Origin: Cantharellus purpuraceus
Taxonomy: Eukaryota > Basidiomycota > Agaricomycetes > Cantharellales > Hydnaceae
Direction of reading: 5' to 3'
Assembly (NCBI GenBank): GCA_025174535.1
Contig: JALBUN010000045.1
Coordinates: 620,001-684,000 of the forward strand
Length of the DNA: 64,000 nucleotides
The translations under genes and the position numbers were made by a program. Within the stretch, counting starts at the first letter, position 1. Each line of letters starts with the position of its first letter. Below, piece after piece: positions 48,946 to 61,800 of this stretch. The notes below the pieces were generated by a model. It ran no database searches and had not been told where the DNA came from. It worked only from the letters and a program-made list of their open reading frames with translations.

Positions 48946-49136
48946 CAGTGGACTGCCGTGGACACAATAAAACACACTGATGCGTCTACTTCCCACATGT
49001 CATCTTTCACGCCACAGTAGTAGACTTACCCCCCCCCCAGTAGACGCGCCATGGACGCAATAAAACACGCCGCCGCGTCCACATCCAACATATCATCTCT
49101 CACGCCACATACTATACAGTAGTAGACTTACCCCTT
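48946..49136. repeat. two-copy tandem duplication, about 95 bp unit
   Basis: Copy 1 (48946-49037) and copy 2 (49038-49136) share, in order, CAGTGGAC/CAGTAGAC, GACACAATAAAACAC/GACGCAATAAAACAC, CATCTTTCACGCCACA/CATCTCTCACGCCACA and AGTAGTAGACTTACCCC. They are joined at a C-rich run. No coding potential is evident. Confidence 0.85.
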
Positions 49137-49539
49137 CCCCTGAGCTTGGAAGATAACAGCCCTTTATTCCGTCCTATTCCCAGAGTCACCCATCTCACTT
49201 GTGCCTAGTAACCAGACCCAATCCACTCCCCCGGTTCTGGCAAAAAGTCAAACATTGAGAATAACGACAATGCAAAAATGCATGACCAAACACCTGGGTC
49301 GCCTAGCCCATACATACATCAAAGCAGTCACTCCGCATACATACTCTTACTATTTGAGAGTTAATCTCACACATCAATACATATCAATGACTCTAACTTC
49401 TCTCTCTCTCTCGGTCGCTTCGACGCTATCTATCATCAAAAAAACAGGCATACACCATAACAAAACATCAACATTCAACTAAGAGAGTAAGACGAAACCG
49501 CAACACGCAGAGCGTAAAAAAGGGGCAAAGCACAAAAGA

Positions 49540-49767
49540 GGGGGGGGGGGGGGGAAAGCGGAGACTCGGGGCAAAAGAAAAAAAAATATAAAGGCGCATC
49601 AGGAATTTGAAATACAGGACACTGGGGCCTACGAGCGTGTATGTTCTCTGTGCACTCGGGATCAATGCGAATAAGAGAATTCTCGTTTCTTGATATAAAA
49701 AAAAAAAAAACAGATGAGAAAAAAAAAGGGCAAAATAGGGGAAAAAATAAAGGAAAAAAAAAAAAAA
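49540..49767. repeat. homopolymer-rich low-complexity tract
   Basis: Contains a run of 15 G (49540-49554) and two runs of 14 A (49697-49710 and 49754-49767) with further shorter A runs. The long minus-strand frame across it is an artefact of the A runs (poly-Phe). Confidence 0.85.
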
Positions 49768-50250
49768 GTTCTCGTGTCTCGATGCGATACAGAAAACAGG
49801 ACAAAATAAGAAACAAGCGTGCACAGGGGGAAGTTTTATTGAGTTCTTGAATGCTTGGGACGCTCGGGAGGCTCGTTATACAGTTGACTCGGACACAAAC
49901 CGGACGGTCGGCGAGACGGCAAGACGGCGAGACGATACGGTGACTCGGAAATGGTATATGCCTGTCGTTTATGAGAGTGGGCTCCGAAAAAGACTCCGGC
50001 GGGTCGGTCGTATCGGAGGTGGAGGAAGAGAGGGGTTTCAGTGACATGTTGCTATACAGTACATCATGAGAAGGTCGCGGTGCGAGAACAATGAGTCATG
50101 ATAGGATAATGATGAGAGCGGGCAGGTAGACGTGAAATTGAGCGTGTGTGAAAAGTGGAGTACCACGAGTCACGACGTGCGATAACAACAATGCCGAGGC
50201 TTTTCAGGTATGCCTCGTTTTGCATCTTTTTCCTGCTTTCGGAGGTCGTT

Positions 50251-51448
50251 TTAGATAGTTCTCTTAACACGAAGAAAACCATCAGTGAACTTGGAAGTAA
50301 TCATGATATAAAGGGGAAAACACACCTTGACAACGGACCACTGCACGATGAGGGTCCGTATACGTTCCTGCAGCGCCTCACGACACTGCTCACACCAGAG
50401 TCGCTCTCCAAGCGGCGTCAACGCACTCTCCAGCGTACTTCCCGGCATATCTGTTTGTCGTCATGATCAGCAACAGCATCGCAGCCAAACGTAGACACCC
50501 CATGGGGTCACCCACCAGGACGCGCGTCCCACGCGAGATAGGCAGACGCCAATGCCCAAGCCCGCGTGAGCTTTTTCTGCTCTACAAAGTCGCATTCGGC
50601 GGTCGGCGCGTGTGGGTGGGGCGGGGGGAGGAGGAGGCGTTTGAGCGCGTCGGAGCGGCCGAGGTGGAGGAAGAAGAGGCGTTTGAGGTAGACGGGGCCG
50701 ATTTGCTGCACGGTTTCGTCGGTGAGGGACGCGAGGGGGAAGGAAAGGAGGTGCGGGGAGGCGGAGACAGCGACAGGGTGGAGGTCGTGCTCGGCTGCGA
50801 GGGCATATATTTCAAGGGGGCAGGCGGGGGCGTGGGAAAGGAGGAGGGTGAAGAGCGGGGTGGAGGGGGAGATGTAAGAGGAGAGATCAATGCCGTAGAC
50901 TTTGAGGGAGGCGATGCTGGCTGAAAGAACGGGTATGTTGGGTGAATAGTGCGAACAGGACATGTTGTAGATCGTGTGCAGGACAACGTTGAGGACTTGG
51001 GAAGGATCTGGGACTGGGACGATCGCTTCGGCGTCCTCGGTCAAAGATTCGGCGGGCAGAAGATGGTTGAACGAGTTTTGAGATGCAGAGAGCAAGACAT
51101 GGGAATGCACGTAGAAAAATACAGAGTCGGAGGATAATCTGGTGCAAACGGGTGAATGTGCGCTCGAGAGTTGAACAATGGGATTACATACAGAACTAGA
51201 TCACTCTGCGAGGAGTTATTCTGTGCGCCAGGAAAGAAGGTCGTTGAAATAGAAATGAGGGTGCTTTCTGAGAGCTGAGGAGGAGCAATTGACGACGGTG
51301 AGTCCTGTGTCATGCGATCAGCGTGGAATAGTGACAGGGCGAAGCTAAGGCGCACAGGAGGTGTTATTAGGGGACTAGGAGAGATGGTGTCCCCCGTATC
51401 CTTCCATTTGTGCTCGCTAATAGCAACAGCGTTGTCGCTGGAGGACAT
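50251..51448 (-). CDS. BTB/POZ domain protein, agaricomycete type
   Basis: Four minus-strand exons (51448-51192, 51138-50516, 50450-50326, 50262-50251) sum to 1017 nt and 338 aa. The last exon codes only three residues and the stop. The BTB-like core begins with SDLVLLSSDSVFFYVHSHVL, followed by SASQNSFNHLLP and a hydrophobic strand-helix region. A conserved second half follows (YLKRLFFLHLGRSDALKRLL, then TRAWALASAYLAWDARP), and then a CX2C-containing segment (WCEQCREAL). BTB domains mediate dimerisation and often recruit Cullin-3; many lineage-specific BTB proteins of Agaricomycetes are uncharacterised. The first donor (GTATGT) was chosen because it restores the LSSDSVFF phrase in frame. It is divergently oriented to the coiled-coil gene across 777 bp. 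Confidence 0.85.
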
Positions 51449-52225
51449 GGTGAGGGCGAGTTGGACGTGTCTTGACGGAGAAAAGGAGAGGCTGGTTCAG
51501 CTGACGGTGCCAATTTCTTGGCTCAGCTGCAGTCAATGATCTTTCTTGACTAAACACCACTTTCTGGCAAACACATATACCCCTCAATCCATATGACGTT
51601 ATCCGCATCTCTCCTGCCATTACGTAAGTAGAGAGACCAACCTGTCCTGAGCGTACGTAATCATTGTCAAAACAAATACCGGTTACCTGGCTCCTTGCGA
51701 CGGCAGAATGATTGGCTGGCATCACCGCATCTGTAAACCCCCAATAGACCTCTTCCGGTGGGCCATCCTTAGGCTTTGCACCTCTCCGAGTGCCGGTCCC
51801 CGCCCTCAGCCCGTCCTTTGGATTATACCGACCTGTGCTAAAGATGTGCCACGAGAAGCCTGGTTGAATTAGCATACAGTTGACTTTTTCTTCAGACTAT
51901 GCCATAAGGTGCAGAGAATCGGCCTTTACTCGAGTGAGATCTCCATCTCTCATAGAGCTGGCAGAAACTTGAAGAGATGCGCCACGGATGTCAACGTGGA
52001 GTAGAGCATCACCCGTTCAGCGACGGCGTAAACATAGGGGTAAACTTTGCTCGACAGACGCTTCTCGAGTTGCATCGCAGGATGCAATTAAGCGATGCTT
52101 CAAAAGCTTAGTCGTCATGCTTAGTCATATCGGTTCATTCACAAGCCTTTGTATGCTGTCACGGGAAGAGGCTACTTATTTCCCTTCAAACTCTCTGTTC
52201 TGCACCCCTATTCTTCGTCTCAGAC
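51449..52225. promoter_or_regulatory. shared divergent promoter region
   Basis: This spacer separates the starts of the BTB gene (minus) and the coiled-coil gene (plus), so it must contain both promoters. No TATA box stands out. An unbroken minus-strand frame reaches 51875 but does not join the BTB frame by recognisable signals, so I treat it as non-coding. Confidence 0.5.
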
Positions 52226-55200
52226 ATGATGGCGAGCCCACTAGCAGCGAGCAACTCACGCGCCTCAACTCCCGAGTCGCCGCTCGCCAAGGCAGCGACC
52301 ACCATTGACGACCTCACCGTTGCACTCTCCAGCTTCTCCCGCACACCCACGCCAGACCCGGTCATTGTATGTTGTTGTCGTAGAGAAGACTGCCAGTCTG
52401 CCCGTGCCTGGGCCAGCTTTAGAGCAAAGCTGGAGAGCAGGCTGGTTCTCAGTGCAGGTTCGTGACTGCTGCTGTGTGTGACATGGCTGATTCACCTTGA
52501 TCCAGAGGTGGGTCAGGCGCTGTTGCAGCGACATGAGGCCTACGTCCGCGGGCAGGACGCAGCACTCTCACGCGAAGTCAGCCATACGCGCGTTTGCCAT
52601 CACCTCTCAGGATAACTGATGCACATCTTTACAGGCCAGTTCTACTATGGATGTGGATGATACCCCTTCGAGGCAGAAAGTTGAATTGTTGACAAGGAAG
52701 CTGGATACCGTCACGGAAGAGAATACCCTCATGGAATCAGTGAGCTCCTCGTTGCAGCCCTTCGATCACTCCACTGAGCGCTTTCCAGCGCATCAATGAG
52801 CTGTTAATCAAGCATGAAATGTCGGAAGCATCAAACAAGACGATTGTGCACGAGTTGCAGGAGGCGCGCGCGACAGTGAAACGTTTATCTGCTCAGCATA
52901 CCCGCTCCATTGGTTGGGAGATGCGTCTTGCACAGCAGACGCAGGAGAAGGAGGACATGCGTCAGGAGCGTGATAGCGAATCTCACAGGGCCAGAGTAGC
53001 CGAGTCGAAGGCTGCTGCTTTTGTGGAGAAGTGTTGTATGCCCAAGTTTCTTATCCCTTTCCGCGTGTGATGCTGACGACCATGGTGATTTCCAGCGAAG
53101 CTGCAGAATGAGGCGCAGTCGCTCCGTGAGGAAGTGCACAACTTTCGCACGTCGCGTGCAGACTTTTCAAAGACCGTATTGCAAGAGGCACGCGTGCGTT
53201 TGGAAGCACTCCAGCATTCGGTTTGCCGTTTCACTCCATATTGAGATGTTCACTGAACGCGGCTTTTAGCTCGGACGCGATCAAACGCGTGAGGACCCCG
53301 AGACCACGCGTGTTCTCGAGTCGCTTGTGGCCGACAATGAGGCTCTGAAACGTGACGTTGCCGAGTTGCAGAATCTGCTCGTCGAAGCCCGCGAAGACGT
53401 GCGCATGCTGCGTGATGAGCTTGAAGACCATCGTGCTCTGGCCCCAGCCGTTGATGGCAAGCGTTTTTGTTTTAGCATATAGTCGTGATTCGTTATGTAT
53501 TGACCGGTTTTATAGATATCACTCATGTGGGAACACCACCGCATGTTCCGTTATATAGGCCACGAACGCCTGTGTATGGTCGTCCTCGTGGCCATCATAC
53601 GGCGAATAACACAGCTACCGGAGGCTCGATGCTGTTTAGCGTACCCCAGAGTCCAGCACTGCATGCATCACCACACATATCGCCTTCTAATGCCAGAGAT
53701 CATCATCGGTCTTTGAGTGGAAATAATCATCTACTGGTATGTGGCGCTATACTAGAGCTGTATATGCATCCTCATGAGCGGTCTCAGGGCGACGATGCCA
53801 TAGCAGAATGGCGCGATGGTCAACACGGCAGTTTGCTATCCCCGGCTGTCTTGAACTCGCCCTCCCATCATAGCGGTGATGTGGAGTTTGAGAACCAGCG
53901 CCGCACGCCTTCTCCCTTCTCTTTGGATAAGCACAGAGCCAGACCTCCTCCCCTGCTCTCAAGCCGGTCGAGAGGTGTGCAGACGGATCCACAAGCACAA
54001 ACCGTCGCTGGGCTGTCCTCTCCGCATCCGTCTACCCTGGGAGTAGACCGAGACGGCGTATCCACGCATGCACACGAGTCACGCTCCGACACGTCGTCGA
54101 TAAGCCAGCAGCATGAGACGACGCGGTGTCAGGGCACGAGCGCTGTTGCTGCGATCGTGGAGAAGGTGGCGGCGTTGTTGGTGAGGATGATGCAGGCGGA
54201 TGTGCGGACGTTGACGAATCGTCTGAAGCGCCAGCATCTGCTGCCTTCAGGCGGCGATGCGCGACACCTTTCTCGTGCGACGATTAGCACGATTGTGGGT
54301 GAGGTGGCGAGTCTACGTTCTCCTCCAGGACTAGGGAAAGACAATGCGGCGTCGAATCCGTCGAGCGTGGCTTCGCTCACGGTGACTGGGGGCGATATCA
54401 AGGCGTTGTTGAAATTGTTCAAGGACACGTTCACGGAACTTGGGACGCTCCGGGAACAAATCAATGAAGTTGTGTTTGATCCATCTGTTGCGCACAAGAT
54501 CAGGAAGGAGGCTACAGAACCAGAGCCTGTGCAGGGAGGGCAGAGATCTGCGTCTGCCATGGGGGGATGGATCACGCCCATTCAGAAACTATTTACGAAT
54601 CAACCTGCCAACCCGCCACCAGAGCTATCGACCGCGTCTGCCGGTGCGGGCAAACCCAGTCCGGACGTAGGACGAGGAAAGGCACCACCGCGCGTAGCGC
54701 CCAAGTTGGCACCTGCTATCGCTGCCAGCTCTACCACCGTCAATGTCGAGTTCGCCAGCAGCGGCGTGAGGAAGACGGACACATCTGATGGTGCGCTGGG
54801 TGTTTCGTATAGCAGCGTATCGCCCCCTGGGCCGCATCCCCATGTGACTGGACCGTCTATGCTCAAGCGGCCTGTAGCATTGCCCCATACTGCATCGCGG
54901 AACTTGATGGGTATCTTTGCGGGTGCACCGCGGTCCATTGCCAGCCCCCCGCCGACAGTGCAAAAGTGGGACGTTCCGCCTCCCCCGCCCAAGAGCGACA
55001 AGGACCGAATAAGACCGATTCGAGGCGCAGCGTCCACAGCACGCCTTCGCGAGCCCGGATCCCGCGAGAAGAACGGGGCAGCAGCGACGATCGGCCGTTC
55101 TGCCACCGTGGCGGCGACACGGAGCGCGAAGAAGAACCGGCTGCTCTCGCGCAACGTGGACGCGGTGATCGACCAGAACGACGATCAGGTGCCCGAGTTT

Positions 55201-55644
55201 CACCACGAGAGTCTTTTGGAGCGCACGCTCCGTCCGCGCGGGCTGTCGGACTCGTCTATCCATGCCACGTTTTTGAAGGACATGATGGCGTCTAGTACGT
55301 CGGAGAAGCCCTCAGAGGCGGGGGGGGAGGACGACGGCATACTGCGCGGAGGTGCCCACACCGACACGTCGGGCTCGTCTACTACGGAGTCGCAGTCCTG
55401 CTCGCCACCTAGAGCCATCATGCCTCCTCGTCCATATTCTGTGGTTGGGCGCGATGCTGGTGCGCGCTCTCCAGCTGTCCGATTGGGGCTGCACCTGGCA
55501 TCTTGGGCGACGGCAGCAGCATCTGGTCGACACTTTAACGATGTAGCGCTACCCGAGGAGCTTCCCTACGGGAGCCCCCGTGAGGATGGGGGCGTACACC
55601 GTGCCGCGTGGGCTCGGAGGGGGCTGGAGGGGAGGGACGTCTGA
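52226..55644 (+). CDS. large coiled-coil protein with Ser/Pro-rich tail, function unknown
   Basis: Eight exons (52226-52457, 52506-52576, 52635-52739, 52789-53035, 53096-53220, 53270-53456, 53516-53736, 53788-55644) sum to 3045 nt and 1014 aa. An N-terminal Ser/Thr-Pro segment leads to a cysteine-rich phrase (VCCCRREDCQ). A long heptad-patterned coiled coil follows, from about residue 95 to 330 (KLDTVTEENTLMESRINELL and similar). The remaining two thirds are Ser/Pro-rich and mostly disordered, with two helical islands (AAIVEKVAALLVRMMQADVR and GGDIKALLKLFKDTFTELG). Low-complexity PPPPPK follows. The layout suggests a cytoskeletal or spindle-pole scaffold, but I do not recognise the family. 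The last intron (53737-53787, 51 nt) keeps the frame open, so it could be retained. The intron before it has either a GC donor (53457) or a weak GT donor at 53463. Confidence 0.78.
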
Positions 55645-55856
55645 CGGGTGTCCACGGGTTTACTCATTTTCTTGTACCTTCATCGCAATCTGATTGTAAT
55701 CTATCGCATATACTATGGTTCATTGACATGCAAAACATACATGCAGGAAGCGTAAAGCAACTAGACAAATAAAAACCTTAGCAGCGGTACAAGCGAGAGA
55801 TCATTCACAGCAATCGCAATAACTTAAAACAGAGTACGATGCACAACGACAGCAGC

Positions 55857-58800
55857 TCAATCGATAATGGCATCTACCAGCTGCGGGATCCAGTGCAATA
55901 CCTTGGATGCATCTCCTTTTGGTAAGAATTGCCACGTCCCAGACAAGGAGTGCATGTCCAGTTCTTCTAATGCCCTGTAATGTCTTGTGCGCTGAGCTGC
56001 TACTCCCTCGTCACCTTGACTGAATACCATCGTGGACGCTGCGGCGCTCCACGTGGGACTGGTCATCGCAACACGGAATAACACCTGTACCGAGGCCGCT
56101 GTCTTAGCGGACCCAACAAAGGTTTCCGTCAAATTGCTAAGTAACCATTCAGACCTTGGCGGGAAAGTCAGTCAACTAAAATGCTGCAGAGATTAACTGT
56201 AAAAAAAAACGAACCTGGGATTCGTCAAATAATGAACAACAGCTGAAGCACACCACTCTGGAAACAGGTTTGCAAGCTGTGCTAGTAGACCAAACAAAAG
56301 TTCCTTTTCTTTTTCTGACCCTTGATAAGAGTTGAGCATCGCGAAAAGGAATGAAGTAACCAGAAGTGGTATCTTGTTGTCCCCAGGCATGAATCCAAAT
56401 AGTTCGGTGCTGACCGTGGGGAGTTCATTCTCATCATCCTCAGCTGAAGAGGACGGACACCACCGCGTACTAACCCCAGAATCCCGCAAGAGCTCACGGT
56501 ATGAGCTGGGTGTACATGTGAATGGAAGCAAGGCCAGGAAGTAACCCAAAAGGTCGTGATCGAGGGCAATCGGGGTCGCAGTATCCAAGTCCATGTCCAT
56601 ATTGTCACTTGAAGACTCTGCTGCTATACGCAGTACAGTCTTCAGCAACTTCTTGGCGACAGGTCGGAGCGCGGGAGGACGAACGCCGCGGAAGATAATC
56701 GATGCTAAGGAAAACGAGAAGCCTCGCTCGAAAGAAAGGCCCATGATGTCATCCAATTGAGTGGCTACGTCTGACAATGGCATTCGGGCTTCAAGGAGCA
56801 CAGTGGACATTCGGCGCTGTTTGAAGAATCCTTGATGAGCCATGGCTATCAGGGTCACCTCGAGCAAATGAGAGGCTTCCTCGTACAGAGGGAGATAGGT
56901 CGATTGCAAAAGGGCGACCGCTAACCAGAAAACTTGGGGGAGATATCGCGAGTCAGAATTAAGCCCTGGGATGACTCTGGCAATGCACCGCAGCATGCTC
57001 ATAACTGCAGATGGATCGTTTTCGGCGGAGAACACTAACGCATGCTTGAATGCCACCAACATCTGGTATAGAAGATCATCGTCGACTTCTGAAGCGTCCG
57101 ACGACGCTAGCAAACCCAGAACGACAAACGCTCGATACTGGATATAGGGGCAAACCTGGAAGGCTGTTGAGGTAACGAGGCTCATCCAGCGTCCCCGCCA
57201 AACGTTCAAAAGCCCTGACAACAGATCGATGCACAGTCAGCATCTATGCACCAAGATCAGTTAAATGCTTACCAGTACTCTGTGCGCCATGGGTGAGTGT
57301 CTGAATTAATAATTGTGTGATACCCTCCAATGCTTGTATTGGAATCTGATCGGGAGGTGACTCGATAGACGTAAATTCAGCACTTGGGTATGCGCGGACC
57401 AAACCAAACTTGTGAAGTATGTCGGGATGGGATGCCTCATCCAGGAGCCCTTTCAAGAGCGCTGCAGACTCTTCCTGATCCGCTCGAGCTATGTGCAGTG
57501 ACTGGATCAGGCTCATTGCTATGCCATATATAGTCGTTTTCATGGGTAAGGCCCCAGTGGCACACAACATCGTCGTGAGATGAGCGATCTCCGGGACGAA
57601 AAGTTGGTTTTGCACGGCGAATCGAGAAGAATATCCCGCAACAAGCGCCAGACGGGCCAAGGCCGAAATTTCACCCCACCATGGACTCTGACTTAAAGAT
57701 CGAGTCGCCCTTCCTGATGCTTTGAAGAGTGCCTTAAATGAAGTGAGATCAATGATCCAATATAACGGACCATCAGAAAGTAGCTTACTCGTCTCAATTT
57801 CGTCAAGACACGTGCACGAACATTGATAGAAGACATGGCGATGAGGGTATCGGCAACCTGCTCACAACGACGAGAGCCCAAACCGCCATCAACTGCCGCC
57901 CTCATAAGTTCTTCCAGTGCGATATTAAGAAGCAAGCTATCGTGTTTGGCCAACTCGGCCCACACAGTTCTTTGCAAAGAAGGATAGACCTGACACGTTC
58001 CAGGATCAGCTTCTGGGTACTGCTCTTATTCTGGAGACCTACATCCGGGAACTTCACAGTGATATCCACCAACGTGCGAATACTCTCCTTCAGCTTCCCG
58101 CCAGAGGGCTCAAACAGCTGATGAGTAGGAAGTGCAAATAAAGCAAGGTTCTTGATCCATGGATTCAAATACTGCAAACAAGTAATCTTTTGTGCAGTAG
58201 ATGCTTTTTCGAAACCGACAGAGAACTCGGCAATCAAGTCCAGAGTCAGCTGGGGGACGAAGTTCGCGAGGCGTTCGCTGAAGGGAAGAATGAAGGCTGC
58301 GATATTTGATGGTATGAAAGGTCCTATCAAAATTTAGTAGCACAAGATAGTGAGCGGACTTGTGTTGACATGATCACGTTTCTCGTACCTCTTAAAGGGA
58401 CGAGAGGATTGGCTTCATAATTTACGTACGCACAAACGGCAAAGAGGAGGTCATACGCCGCTCCTCGTAATAACTCATCCTCGTCACAAACATTGAGAAG
58501 ACCGACATTGAGCAATGCAGCCGACACATCAGAGAGGCGTGACCGTTCTGCAGGAATCAATGGTCTCGCAGACTTCAAACGATTTTTTGCCGCACGTATG
58601 GTCTTGAATTGAGTTATATATTAATATTCGATCAGTTCTGGTGGCATTCATCAAACCATACCTCCACAATCTTGTCCCGCTCAGGAGATGAAAAGGATAT
58701 AATGTTGCTATTGACGATTCGACGAATAACGAACTCCGTCGCATCAATTCGTGATGCCACAGGAGATACATCTGCGATATCAACAAGCGGGACAATTTCG

Positions 58801-61800
58801 ACGGTCTTACAAAACAGGTTTGAAAAGATGGACTGTGTTTTGACCTGGGCTCCTTGTCAGCACATTAAAACACGAAATGTTCATTCGACTTGCCGAAGTG
58901 ATGCGAATGTGAGAGATGCCAACTTGCATGTGTATTGGAATTCTTAATTGGTTTCGCACATGTTGGTGACAAGAGAATGGAGCATAGGTCTCACTCTCCA
59001 ACGTCGCTGGTGGACTATTGGTTACCCTTCAGGTGAGAAGCCTAAGGGAGCTTACTAGTATATGATATTGGTGTAAGTGCTCCATGATGGACATACATGG
59101 CCAACTCCGCGATTGACGATACTGCGATCACTTGGTTGACGAAATTGACATCTGTCATAACTAAGTGGACAATCAAAGATGGACTTTTTTGAAATACCAT
59201 ACCTGAGCATACATAATACAGCTTTCGCAAAAACTTCTGAGCAGCCGGGTTCGAATTGAGTATGTAGGCAACTTCGAAGTTCTGAAGAAGATCAGAAGGT
59301 AGATGCTGAAGACATAGCTTGCACCACGTTATAGGGACTTCAGAGGCTGTAGTAAAAGCAGTGCAATCTATTATGACGTCAAACGGCTGCTCAAAGGAAG
59401 TTCTCTCCTTGATGGTCTGCGACACCAGATCAGGAAATGTCGGTAACATCAAGATTGTCATGGTACCTTGAAGATGTGGCACATGAGCAATTCGAGATCG
59501 ACCGTCTCCACATTTATTTTGGAAAGATTGAGAATGAATATTGGACGTTGATCCTTCATGACGGAAGGTAACAGGGTGGTGAGTGTAAGGAGGTATCGAG
59601 ATAAGAGTTTGGAGGACATACTTGTATGGACATGGTGTTCTGGAAAATATCTCGAACAGGGTCCGTGTTGCGATGCCCATTCTTTGTCATGAACGTACGG
59701 TAGAGTTGATGCTCGCTTGATGGTTTCTCGGTCAGAGTCGGCGGTTCCAGTGCTACACCCATGTCGACAAGCAATTCGCAGAAATCGACCCATATCCGTT
59801 TGCCGTTCACGGCCGCAGCATCATGACTGTTCGTCATCCTTGAGAAGCTAAGAAGCACTTTGCCGACCTTATCTGCATGTTTTTGAAAAAACCGATGTAA
59901 CACAATGGTGTCGGTTTCGTCATATGATGTACCCAGCCATTCCTCAGGATTGGGGGGGACTTCATCATGTGCTGGTTTCTAGAGAGAGGAGGACGGCGGT
60001 GATCCCGCATGTCTCAGCGTCGACATAAAGACTTACCAAAATATCGCCATGAAACCGAGCGAGAGGGATAATATTGTCCTCCAGAAAGGAATTAAGCATT
60101 GTCACTGGTAATATAGGTGAGTAGTGACGACGGTTAGGTTCGATTGGTCGACGCACTATGGGCTTCTTTGCCGAATAGGATATTGTTTGCCAGATTCTGG
60201 ATAACTTTAGCAACCAGAAGTAACCCACGGCGCATGGTGGATGCGCGAGGTTCACTTCGGGGCATCTCAATATCGACCGTTTCCGGGGCTACTATGGCGG
60301 GCACCTAAGACTGGATTAATGACATGGACGTGCAAGCAGAAACACCACTCACAATGAAACGAAGAAAAATGAACGCCTGAACAGCAGCGTAGCGAGATTC
60401 AGGCCACACAACCTTACTAAGCACAATTAGTGTCAGATGAACTAGGATACGCTAGCAAGATCGAAAAGTGCTCACACGGCCTCTTCAATGTACCTGCAGA
60501 CTTCTCTGATCAGCCTGAATATCTAGATCAGCAGAGGCACAGGCTCGAAATAATACTAGTTTCTTACGGGGGGATATCAGCGACAGACTCGGATATGACG
60601 TTTAGGAATGCTTTGGTGATCATTTGCAGATTTTCAGCGTTCTCTTCTTGCTTCTCACCCGGCCGAAGCTTTGATGGATCAACCTCATACCCGTTACCCA
60701 CAGGAAGTTCTATCATAAGTGCGATCAGAGGTGAGAGTATTGAACGCAAGTAGTTGTAGCCATGAAGTCGAGCAAACGCAGAGAGAAGTCTGCCGCACAT
60801 GTCGTTGGAACGGAAGAGTTCGTTGTAGCTACCTATCCCAACAACCTTGAGCAAACAGCATCTAGGTATGCACGGGAAGCCATACCTGTTATGTCGACCT
60901 GTCGTTGAATGACCATCTTCAGCAAGTTCAGCAACGTCCTGCCAATCCAGATTGTTAACAAGCATTGCAAGATTGACTATCATGCAAACCTCCTGGTGTC
61001 ATAGATATTGAGTAGTACAGGCACAATGGTGTCAATTTCAGATATTGGGCAGACATCGATCATCGCTTGAGCAATTATCTATGAAGGCTGATTAGACATC
61101 AATCGATCGATCCAGTCTTAATTGCGTTACCTCTGACTCCTTGACCATCTTCAAACAAGCTATAAGGGCCGCTGAAAGGCATTACAACGTGCAAAGCCAC
61201 TTACCTCGCAGAGTCTGCTCTTTCGGTTGTTATGCGCCAACCCTTCTAAGTAATGGTCGAACTTTGTTCCCCGACTCAAGACACGACAGAAGACGTGAGC
61301 GAATATGGCACGCAAGCGAGGATCGTCTTTGTAACCTAATGACAGAACGTGTTTGGTGCCCGAGTCAGTGTTCGCATGAAGCATGTTTGCAATCCCCGAC
61401 ACAACCAACTCTTGAACGAGAGCGTCGTGTTTTCGACAGTTCGTACCCTATATGATACTTGGTCACTGTAAGTCAATCATACGAGGCAGTTTACCGACCG
61501 ATTGTGAGTTTCGATCATAATCCTTGATAGGATTAGGCTTTTCAAAAATTAGCTTGGAAGACTGATTGATGTGTAAGATATCCACCTCATGGGACCGTGG
61601 GGAAAGGGCCATGGTGAAGATAGTGAAATATCGGTGAAAGAGGCGCGAGACGACATGCGATGTATCAGCAGGCGTTGCGCCATCGTTGGCCTGCAGACTA
61701 AGATTATCCAAGAGGTTGACACATGTCTTTAGCGCAGCTAAATTCGAATCGCGCTGGGCACGTGAAATCTCGTTGCGGCCAAGCTCGTTCTCTGGCCAGT

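Larger units (their letters stand above)
44868..50250. other. 5.4 kb intergenic region
   Basis: No gene is supported. A minus-strand frame at 48172-48441 (90 codons, ending in a single hydrophobic helix around LFVMFLQFFCSLLLLL) could be a small membrane protein, but nothing corroborates it. The right part is low-complexity with homopolymer runs and a tandem duplication (listed separately). Confidence 0.4.

Noticed and set aside
49475..50047. 190-codon minus-strand frame
   Set aside because: Its length comes from A runs read as poly-Phe; composition is low-complexity and no splice or domain evidence supports it.
54600..55263. Long minus-strand frames (184 and 212 codons)
   Set aside because: They lie antisense to the coiled-coil gene's GC-rich last exon and are shadows of its codon bias.
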